Below are positions 57,027 to 64,000 of a stretch of 64,000 nt of DNA, piece by piece. Source of the stretch: Tabrizicola sp. (GTDB taxonomy: Bacteria; Pseudomonadota; Alphaproteobacteria; Rhodobacterales; Rhodobacteraceae); NCBI RefSeq assembly GCF_022842145.1, contig NZ_JALHQD010000001.1, positions 901,701-965,700 of the forward strand, given 5' to 3'. The first letter of the stretch is position 1. The number at the start of each line of letters is the position of its first letter. Position numbers and translations under genes: made by a program. Under the pieces are notes generated by a model. The model searched no databases. It was not told the origin of the DNA and saw only the letters and a list, made by a program, of their open reading frames with translations.

Positions 57027-58040
57027 ATGACCCGACGCTTCAGCATCAAGGAAATCGCGTTTCAGGCGGGGCTAAGCCCGGCCACGGTGGACCGCGCGCT
57101 GCATGACCGGGACAATGTCCGTCTTCTGACCCGCGAACGGGTGGCCGCCGCGCTGGAGGAACTGGAGCAGCAGCACGCCACCAGCCTGGTCCAGGGGCGC
57201 CGCTTCACCATCGACATCCTCATCCAGTCGCCGGAACGCTTCTCCTCCGCTGTCCGGGCGGCGTTCGAGGCGGAACTACCGCTGGCCCGCCCCGTCGCCT
57301 TCCGCGCCCGCTTCCACCTGGCCGAGGTGATGGAAGAGCGCGAGATCATCGCCCGGCTGACAGCCATCGCCCGGCGCGGCAGTCATGGCATCGTGCTGAA
57401 GGTCCCCGCCACCCCCGCGATCGAGGCCTGCCTTGCCAGCCTTGCCAACCGCGGCATCCCGGTCGTGACCTACGTCACCGACATCGCCGAGCCGTTGCGG
57501 CTGGCCTATGTCGGGATGGAGAACCGCCGCGCGGGGGCCACGGCGGCCTATCTGATGCAACGGATGCGACGACGGCCGGGGTCGCGGGTCCTTGTCACGC
57601 TCTCGTCGCAGATGTTCCGGGGCGAAGACGAACGGCGCATCGGCTTTCTGGATCAGCTGGCGCGCAACGGCGACACGTTGCCGACGTTGACCGTGTCGGA
57701 AGGGCTGGGAGTGGACCGGACCACGAGACACCTGGTGCATGATGCGCTCCAGAGGTATCCCGACATCGGCAGCGTCTACTCCATCGGTGGGGGCAACCGG
57801 GCGATCCTGGATGCCTTTGCCGAGGCTGGCCGCAGCATCGATGTCTTCGTGGCCCATGACCTGGACCGCACCAACCGCCAGCTTCTGGCCGAGGGGAAGC
57901 TGACCCTGGTCCTGCATCATGACTTCCGGCAGGACGCCCGTCGCGTGTCGCTGCATTTCCTGCGCTTCCACCGCCTGGTCCCTCCCGACGTGACGATCAA
58001 TCCGACCGATATCCTGATCGCCTGCCCGACGGATCTGTAA
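57027..58040 (+). CDS. LacI family transcriptional regulator
   Basis: MTRRFSIKEIAFQAGLSPATVDRALHDRDNVRLLTRERVAAALEEL HTH; periplasmic-binding-like effector domain. Confidence 0.9.
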   Translation: MTRRFSIKEIAFQAGLSPATVDRALHDRDNVRLLTRERVAAALEELEQQHATSLVQGRRFTIDILIQSPERFSSAVRAAFEAELPLARPVAFRARFHLAEVMEEREIIARLTAIARRGSHGIVLKVPATPAIEACLASLANRGIPVVTYVTDIAEPLRLAYVGMENRRAGATAAYLMQRMRRRPGSRVLVTLSSQMFRGEDERRIGFLDQLARNGDTLPTLTVSEGLGVDRTTRHLVHDALQRYPDIGSVYSIGGGNRAILDAFAEAGRSIDVFVAHDLDRTNRQLLAEGKLTLVLHHDFRQDARRVSLHFLRFHRLVPPDVTINPTDILIACPTDL

Positions 58041-58094
58041 GGCCGCCGCGCGAGCAGGCTTCCGCCCTGCGCATTTGCGGCCTAGATAGGGGAC

Positions 58095-59183
58095 ATGTCG
58101 CTTGGCCTCTCGATCCCCGAACGCCTGACGCGCGCCCGTGCTGATCTGCGCATGGGGGTGCCGGTCGTGCTGTGCGGTTCGGACGGGGCGGCGCTGGTGG
58201 CGGCGGTCGAGACGCTGGACGCCGCCCGGCTGGCCGACCTGCGCGGCTTCGGGACCCCCACCCTGGCGATCACCGCACGGCGGGCAGAAACGCTGAAGGC
58301 CCGCGCCTATGACGGCGACCTTGCGCGGATCATTCCCCCTGCGGACACCGGGCTGGACTGGCTGCGAGCGGTCGCAGACCCCGCGGATGACCTGCGCACA
58401 CCGATGAAGGGGCCGCTTCAATCCCTGCGGGACGGCTCACCCGACCTGGCCCGCGCCGCGCTGGGACTGGCGAAGACGGCGCATCTTCTGCCTGCGGCGT
58501 TGCTGGTGCCGGTGCGGGATGCCGTGACCCTTGCTGGCGCGCACGGGTTGACGCTGCTGGTGCTGGACCAGATCGCCCCCGCTCTTGCCGCCTTGCCGCC
58601 AATGGAAGAAGTCGTGTCGGCCCGCGTCCCCCTAGTCGCCTCAAACGCGGGACGGGTGCATGTCTTCCGCCCCGACGGCGGCGGCGAGGAACATTACGCC
58701 ATCGAGATCGGCCGTCCCGACCGGGCCGAACCGGTGCTGGCGCGGCTTCATTCCGCCTGTTTTACCGGGGATGTGCTGGGCTCGCTCAAATGCGACTGCG
58801 GACCCCAATTGCGCGCGGCCCTGACGCAGATGGGGCAAGAGGGCGCGGGGGTGCTTTTGTACCTGAACCAGGAGGGCCGGGGGATCGGCCTTGCCAACAA
58901 GATGCGCGCCTATTCCTTGCAGGACCAGGGTTTCGACACGGTCGAAGCCAACCACCGCCTGGGGTTCGAGGATGACGAACGCGACTTCCGCCTCGGGGCC
59001 GAGATCCTGCGGAAACTTGGATTCTCGTCGGTGCGGCTTTTGACCAACAACCCGCGAAAACTGGACATGATGGAGGCTTGCGGCCTTCACGTCACCGAAC
59101 GGGTTCCCCTTCACGTAGGCGCGACGACCGAAAACCGGGCCTACCTTGCCACCAAGGCCGCGAAGTCAGGTCACCTGCTGTAG
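58095..59183 (+). CDS. ribA: GTP cyclohydrolase II
   Basis: [78 protein letters not shown]. Confidence 0.95.
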   Translation: MSLGLSIPERLTRARADLRMGVPVVLCGSDGAALVAAVETLDAARLADLRGFGTPTLAITARRAETLKARAYDGDLARIIPPADTGLDWLRAVADPADDLRTPMKGPLQSLRDGSPDLARAALGLAKTAHLLPAALLVPVRDAVTLAGAHGLTLLVLDQIAPALAALPPMEEVVSARVPLVASNAGRVHVFRPDGGGEEHYAIEIGRPDRAEPVLARLHSACFTGDVLGSLKCDCGPQLRAALTQMGQEGAGVLLYLNQEGRGIGLANKMRAYSLQDQGFDTVEANHRLGFEDDERDFRLGAEILRKLGFSSVRLLTNNPRKLDMMEACGLHVTERVPLHVGATTENRAYLATKAAKSGHLL

Positions 59184-59567
59184 CGCGCTTTCGCAGTGCG
59201 CGTAGCAAAGCCAGCCGTCGTCCTTCCAGACCCAGGTCGAGCATTCTGCCGCGGAATAGACCTTTGTCTCGCCATCCATCGTCACGTCCTGCTGCACGAC
59301 ATATCCGATGATCGCCACATCCGGCGACGGAGAGGTGACATGGACATCGCTGAAGCTGAAGCGGTTCAGCTTCCACTTACCCTCGACCGTCATCTCGGCC
59401 ATCTTCTTGACCGACAGGCTGCTGACCCCGTTCGCATTGGTCACGATCACCGTGTCGCCACACAGCTTGGCCGCAGCCGCCCCGTCTTTGCCCTGCATCG
59501 CGTTCCAGAAAGCCGTTTCCAGGTCTAGGATTGACTGCTTCAAGTCGGGTTCCATCTCTGCCTCCAT
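59166..59567 (-). CDS. SnoaL/DUF4440-like (NTF2 fold) protein
   Basis: [55 protein letters not shown]; longer antisense ORF upstream ignored. Confidence 0.82.
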   Translation of the reverse strand: MEAEMEPDLKQSILDLETAFWNAMQGKDGAAAAKLCGDTVIVTNANGVSSLSVKKMAEMTVEGKWKLNRFSFSDVHVTSPSPDVAIIGYVVQQDVTMDGETKVYSAAECSTWVWKDDGWLCYAHCESALQQVT

Positions 59568-59660
59568 GCCGAAGTCCGGCCCGCTGCAACCCGTGACATC
59601 GCTGCTTGTTCCCCCTGCCGGATGCACATGCAAAAGTGCACGGGCCGAAGTGAGGAGGAG

Positions 59661-60176
59661 ATGCCTGGAATGCACGCAGCGATGGATCTGGTCGTCACGC
59701 CGATGGGCCTGCTGTTTGCGGGCCGCCGGTTCGCCTGTTCCATCGGGCGCGGCGGGATCGTCCCGGCCAAGGCCAAGCGCGAAGGCGACGGGGCGACGCC
59801 GGCCGGAGTACATCGGCTTGTCGGGATGCTCTACCGCGCGGACCGCCTGACCCGTCCCGCCGACTGGGCGCTGCCGATCGGGCCGTCGGACCTCTGGTCG
59901 GACGACCCGCGGGACGAAGACTACAATCTGATGGTTCGCGCCCCGCACCGTTTCAACCACGAGAAACTGCGGCGGGCTGATCCGATGTACGATCTGGTCA
60001 TCATCACCGGTTGGAACTGGCCCCATGCCGAACCCGGTCGCGGCTCGGCGATCTTCCTGCATCAGTGGCGGCGACCCGGTGCGCCTACTGCCGGCTGCGT
60101 CGCCCTGTCCCGCCGTGACCTGCACTGGATCGCCCCCCGGATCACCCACCAGACGCGGTTGGTGGTGCGGGTGTAA
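59661..60176 (+). CDS. YkuD-type L,D-transpeptidase family protein
   Basis: FACSIGRGGIVPAKAKREGDGATPAGVHRLVG; GSAIFLHQWRRPGAPTAGCVALSRRDL. Confidence 0.85.
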   Translation: MPGMHAAMDLVVTPMGLLFAGRRFACSIGRGGIVPAKAKREGDGATPAGVHRLVGMLYRADRLTRPADWALPIGPSDLWSDDPRDEDYNLMVRAPHRFNHEKLRRADPMYDLVIITGWNWPHAEPGRGSAIFLHQWRRPGAPTAGCVALSRRDLHWIAPRITHQTRLVVRV

Positions 60177-60233
60177 TCCCCTTTCCGAAACGCTTTGGAT
60201 TGCATAATCTCCGCGCAATTTCGGGAGGATTCG

Positions 60234-62108
60234 ATGCCGGCACCACGCAGCGCGGATGACGAGGTTTTCGAGCTGCGGCTTGCCCGTTCGGCGCCCGACC
60301 TTTTCCCGATGCTGGAGGCGCTTTACGCCACCCATAGGGACTATCCGACCTTCCGCGACAAGCTGGTCAAGGCTTTGAGGAAAGGCTGGGCTGTTCGGCC
60401 CGCCGACCTGAAGCGCCTCGATCTCGCGCGCGACCTGCAACCGGACTGGTTCCAGCGGCCTGATATGGCGGGCTATGTCTTCTACATCGACCGTTTCAAC
60501 GGTTCGTTGCGGGGGGTGCTGGAGAAGCTGGACTACCTGCAGGATCTGGGGATCACCTATGTCCACCTGATGCCCTGCCTGAAGCCCCGACCCGGCGACA
60601 GCGACGGCGGCTATTCGGTGATGGACTACCGCCAGATCAACCCGGATTTCGGCTCGATGGCGGACTTCGAGGCCGTCAGCGCCGCCCTGCGCGCGCGGGG
60701 CATGTCGCTCTGCGTGGACCTGGTTCTGAACCACACGGCGAAGGAACATGCCTGGGCCAAGAAGGCTGCGAAGGGGGATGCGATCTATCAGGACTACTAC
60801 CTGATGTTCGACACGCCGGACATGCCGACCCTTTACGAACAGACCCTGGTCGAGGTCTTTCCCGACAACGCTCCGGGCAACTTCACCCATTACCCCGAGA
60901 TCGGGAAATGGGTCTGGACCACCTTCAACGAACACCAGTGGGACCTGGACTGGGCCAACCCGGCGGTGTTCCTGGAGATCGTCGAGGTCATGCTGTTCCT
61001 CGCGAACAAGGGGGTCGACGTGCTACGGCTGGACGCGGTGGCCTTCATGTGGAAGCGCCTTGGCACCCGCTGCCAGTCGGAACCCGAGGTCCACATGATC
61101 CTTCAGGCGCTCCGGGCGTGCAGCCGGATCGCCTCGGCCGCTGTGCTGCATCTGGAAGAGGCCATCGTCGCCCCGGCCGAGATGCTGCCCTATCTGGGGC
61201 GCGGGAAACACGACGGGAAAGAGGGGAACCTCGCCTACCACAACAGCCTGATGGTGCAGTTCTGGTCCTCGCTGGCCACCCGCGACACGCGACTGATGAC
61301 CCATGTTCTGGGCACGCATTTCCCCGACCGGCTGACCAACGCGACCTATGCGACCTACATCCGTTGCCACGATGACATCGGCTGGGCGGTGACGGATGAG
61401 GATGCCGCGGCGGTCGGGGTGTCGGGGCATGGGCACCGGACCTTCCTGTCGGACTTCTATGAGGGCACGTTCCCCGGCACCTTCGCGAAGGGGGCGCTGT
61501 TCCAGGTGAACGAACTGACCGGGGACAAGCGGATCTCGGGGTCGTTTGCCAGTCTCGCGGGGCTGGAGACGGCGCCGGATGCGGGGGAGGTGGACCTTGC
61601 GGTGCAGCGGATCCTGATGGGGCATGCGCTGATTGCGGCCTGGGGGGGGATACCGCTGATCTACATGGGTGATGAACTCGCCCTGACGAACGACTACGGC
61701 TACCTTCAGGACCCCCACCACGCCCATGACAGCCGCTGGATTCACCGGCCGCGGATGGACTGGGCGGCGGCGGAGGGGCGGGAGACGGGGGGCAGTCCCT
61801 CGGCGCGGGTGTTCCGGGGGGTGCGGCAGATCTTGGCGCGGCGGCGGGCGACGGGGGAGCTGCACGCGGCCCATCCGGTGCGGGTCGTGGGGTCGGGGAA
61901 CGATGCGGTGCTGGCGGTGCAGCGGGTCGCGCCGACGGGGGTTCTGCTGGGGCTCTTCAACTTCACCGAACAGTGGCAGCACCTGCCGGAGGGGTGGGTG
62001 CGGGCGCTGGGGGTCTCACGGATGTGGGATGAACTTTCCGAGTCGGAGGTCACCCCGCATGGAGGGCAGGTCGTGTTGCCGCCCTATGCGAGGGTCTGGT
62101 TGGTTTGA
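60234..62108 (+). CDS. GH13 alpha-amylase family, amylosucrase-like
   Basis: YVFYIDRFNGSLRGVLEKLDYLQDLGITYVHLMP; DLVLNHTAKEH; VDVLRLDAVAFMWKRLGT; IRCHDDIGWAV. Confidence 0.85.
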   Translation: MPAPRSADDEVFELRLARSAPDLFPMLEALYATHRDYPTFRDKLVKALRKGWAVRPADLKRLDLARDLQPDWFQRPDMAGYVFYIDRFNGSLRGVLEKLDYLQDLGITYVHLMPCLKPRPGDSDGGYSVMDYRQINPDFGSMADFEAVSAALRARGMSLCVDLVLNHTAKEHAWAKKAAKGDAIYQDYYLMFDTPDMPTLYEQTLVEVFPDNAPGNFTHYPEIGKWVWTTFNEHQWDLDWANPAVFLEIVEVMLFLANKGVDVLRLDAVAFMWKRLGTRCQSEPEVHMILQALRACSRIASAAVLHLEEAIVAPAEMLPYLGRGKHDGKEGNLAYHNSLMVQFWSSLATRDTRLMTHVLGTHFPDRLTNATYATYIRCHDDIGWAVTDEDAAAVGVSGHGHRTFLSDFYEGTFPGTFAKGALFQVNELTGDKRISGSFASLAGLETAPDAGEVDLAVQRILMGHALIAAWGGIPLIYMGDELALTNDYGYLQDPHHAHDSRWIHRPRMDWAAAEGRETGGSPSARVFRGVRQILARRRATGELHAAHPVRVVGSGNDAVLAVQRVAPTGVLLGLFNFTEQWQHLPEGWVRALGVSRMWDELSESEVTPHGGQVVLPPYARVWLV

Positions 62109-62110
62109 GG

Positions 62111-62183
62111 CTGTCCACGCGTGGGCAGATTCTGGTAGCCTTTGAAATCAAGGGCTTGAGTGCGGGCGTTCAGGATTGGTTAA
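62111..62183. repeat. Dispersed intergenic repeat (CCACGCGTGG...TGATTTCA...GCGGGCGTTCA...GGTTAA), second copy 35816-35887
   Basis: Reverse complement aligns to 35816-35887 sharing TGAACGCCCGCA..CAAGCCC.TGATTTCA...GCCCACGCGTGG. Confidence 0.75.
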
Positions 62184-62200
62184 CCGTGATGCGCCCAAGC

Positions 62201-62225
62201 GCGGTGCGCTGTAGCGCACCCTACG
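62201..62225. repeat. Hairpin repeat GCGGTGCGCTGTAGCGCACCCTACG; degenerate relative at 1848-1870
   Basis: Near-perfect stem GGTGCGCT/AGCGCACC; TGGTGCGCTGAAGCACACCCTAC at 1848-1870. Confidence 0.65.
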
Positions 62226-62880
62226 CTGCGGGATAGGTCCGCGCACCGAAGATCGCGCTGCCGACGCGGATGTGGGTTGCGCCGTGGGCCACGGCGGCCT
62301 CAAAATCGCCGCTCATTCCCATCGACAGGCCCGTCAGCCCGTGATCGGCGGCCATCCGGGCCAGCATGGCGAAATGGGGGGTGGAGTCCTGATCCTCGGG
62401 CGGGATGCACATCAGGCCGACGGGGGAGAGGTCCATCGCCCGGCAGTCCGTGAGAAAGCCCTCCAGATCGGCGGGCAGGACGCCGGCCTTCTGTGGTTCC
62501 TCTCCGGTGTTCACCTGCACGAAAAGCTGCGGCAAGCTGCCCCGCGCCTGGCCCAGGCTGGCCAGCTTCTGCGCCAGGGAGGGACGGTCCAGCGTATGGA
62601 TCGCGTCGAAAAGGTCCACCGCGACCTTCGCCTTGTTGGTCTGCAAGGGGCCGATCATGTGCAGCTCCAGCGGGCCGTAGTGGTCGCGCCAAGCGGGCCA
62701 TTTCCCGGCCGCTTCTTGCACGTAATTCTCGCCAAAGACGCGGTAGCCCTGGTCCAGAACCGCCTGAACCCGCTCGGCCGGCTGGACCTTCGAGACGGCT
62801 ATCAGCTTGACCGACCCCTCGGCCCGCCCCGCCGCCTGTTCCGCTGCGTGCAACCGTTCCGTGATGTCCGCCAGTGCCAT
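62221..62880 (-). CDS. yggS: YggS family PLP homeostasis protein
   Basis: VKLIAVSKVQPAERVQAVLDQGYRVFGENYVQEAAGKWP; HMIGPLQTNKAK; LSMGMSGDFEAAVAHGATHIRVGSAIFG. Confidence 0.93.
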   Translation of the reverse strand: MALADITERLHAAEQAAGRAEGSVKLIAVSKVQPAERVQAVLDQGYRVFGENYVQEAAGKWPAWRDHYGPLELHMIGPLQTNKAKVAVDLFDAIHTLDRPSLAQKLASLGQARGSLPQLFVQVNTGEEPQKAGVLPADLEGFLTDCRAMDLSPVGLMCIPPEDQDSTPHFAMLARMAADHGLTGLSMGMSGDFEAAVAHGATHIRVGSAIFGARTYPAA

Positions 62881-62921
62881 GCTGTCCCCCGTTAAAGAGG
62901 GCAACCTAACGGCGCAGCGCC

Positions 62922-62956
62922 AAAAGGAAAGAGCGGGCGCATGGCCCGCTCTTTCC
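62922..62956 (-). terminator. Terminator downstream of porin
   Basis: Perfect 13-bp stem GGAAAGAGCGGGC / GCCCGCTCTTTCC, followed by TTTT on minus strand. Confidence 0.85.
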
Positions 62957-62976
62957 GTTCGTCCGATCCGGGTGGA

Positions 62977-63915
62977 TCAGAACGAGAAGTTCAGGCCCAG
63001 ATCCACCGCGTTGGTATCGGCGGTATCGTTCTTGACGTAGCCGCCCGAAACCTTGGCACCACCGCCCAGATCGTAGGAGGCGCCAAGACCGTAGCCTTTC
63101 GCGCTTGACGAGGTGCCAAGGTCGTTGGTCAGCAGGTCTTCATCGTCCGACACGAAAGCGGTGACACTCAGCGCGTCAGCGGTATAGGTCGCCGATACGG
63201 AGTGCTGCTTCCACTCCTCGCCCTGGTTGTTGCTGCCATCGGCATAGATCGCCTTCAGCGTCACGCCACCGAAGGTTGCCGAGCCGCCGAGAACGAACTG
63301 CTCCCACTCGTATTCATCTTCGGCGTCCAGATTTTCGTAACCCAGAGATACGGTATATGCCCCGGTCGAATACTTTGCGGCAATGGACGTCGCTTCTGCA
63401 CCGTCGGCGACGCTGATCTGGGTGGACGAGAGATACAGAGAGACGCTTCCCGTCGTGTATTCGTAAAGGGCCGAGGTGTCCTGTGGGTCATCCAAGCCGA
63501 TAGCGGGCGTGCCATCGAAATCGCTGCCGCCGTTCGCAAGATAGGTAATCTCGTTCAGGTCGCTGAGGCCGGTGTATCCCACACCATCCGTCTGTCCGGT
63601 CGCGGCGTTTGCTGCCCCGTCCACGTCGCCCATCGACAGCTTGCCGAAAGCGCCCGAGATGAACACGGTGGAGTCGCCGTTGGCGGTGTTGCCCTGGCCG
63701 GACTGGTCAGCGCGGACCGACGCGCCGAAGGACAGGCCGGTGTCGGTTTCGCCCGATGCGGCAAAGTTGACCCGCACGCGGCTGGAGAAGACCGGGCCGA
63801 CAGCGCCGAAGTCGTCGATGATACCCATCCTCGCCGAGCCGGTGATGGTCACCTCGGCGGAGGCGATGCCGACAGTGGTGACAAGGATGGCGGTGGATGC
63901 AAGAAGCGTGAACAA
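62977..63915 (-). CDS. Rhodobacter-type porin (start region anomalous, possible 1-bp frameshift)
   Basis: LLASTAILVTTVGIASAEVTITGSARMGIIDDFG ... C-terminal VDLGLNFSF (terminal Phe); in-frame start only TTG at 63913-63915. Confidence 0.85.
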   Translation of the reverse strand: MFTLLASTAILVTTVGIASAEVTITGSARMGIIDDFGAVGPVFSSRVRVNFAASGETDTGLSFGASVRADQSGQGNTANGDSTVFISGAFGKLSMGDVDGAANAATGQTDGVGYTGLSDLNEITYLANGGSDFDGTPAIGLDDPQDTSALYEYTTGSVSLYLSSTQISVADGAEATSIAAKYSTGAYTVSLGYENLDAEDEYEWEQFVLGGSATFGGVTLKAIYADGSNNQGEEWKQHSVSATYTADALSVTAFVSDDEDLLTNDLGTSSSAKGYGLGASYDLGGGAKVSGGYVKNDTADTNAVDLGLNFSF

Positions 63916-64000
63916 GGCGCCTCATTCGTCGCTTGGCAATATTCCGCTTGTTGCCGCACGCCACCAATCGTGGCCCGTGTTCGCGCAACTGTCTGAAGAC

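Noticed and set aside
59166-60935. 589-aa minus-strand ORF
   Set aside because: Only the C-terminal ~133 aa (SnoaL-like, from 59567) is coding-like; the rest is antisense to the YkuD and amylosucrase genes
1-64000. CRISPR arrays, tRNA/rRNA genes, transposases, integrases, prophage
   Set aside because: No regularly spaced repeats, tRNA-like cloverleaf, or mobile-element proteins recognised on either strand

Overview
High-GC alphaproteobacterial chromosome segment, most like Rhodobacteraceae (Rhodobacter/Gemmobacter/Tabrizicola-type) by gene content and codon style. About 59 coding regions are supported, and no tRNA, rRNA, CRISPR array, transposase or integrase was recognised. Recognisable blocks: proline racemase-family gene (5' truncated), uvrC, SDR, SppA-like protease, a LysR + NAD-dependent formate dehydrogenase operon (fdsG-fdsB-DUF4287-like ORF-fdsA-fdsC/fdhD-fdsD), P5C reductase-like, lysA, TIGR02302-like protein, pheT, a nine-gene tightly overlapping operon of mostly uncharacterised proteins around an AAA+ ATPase (21.3-29.4 kb), panC/panB, creatinase, P1 peptidase, moaE/moaD/pgsA, an active/inactive M16 peptidase pair, lspA/purH, a saccharopine-pathway pair, rfbCBDA, argH, tlpA-like, an orphan RES-domain protein, xthA, OmpR-type regulator, PhyH/LacI divergent pair, ribA, amylosucrase-like GH13, yggS and a porin. 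Main candidates for novelty: (1) the AAA+ ATPase / coiled-coil / multi-membrane-protein operon, with overlapping palindromes at its promoter and a lower-GC AbiC-like membrane gene embedded by 4-bp overlaps; (2) synteny evidence for rearrangement, where argH..lysA and uvrC..pgsA are split and a single inversion would restore the former; (3) several dispersed intergenic repeats, including a nested three-stem palindrome between the saccharopine genes; (4) a porin whose normal signal-peptide start appears separated from the ORF by one base; (5) a DUF4287-like ORF inside the fds operon. Family names and gene-order statements come from memory and sequence reading; no searches were run.
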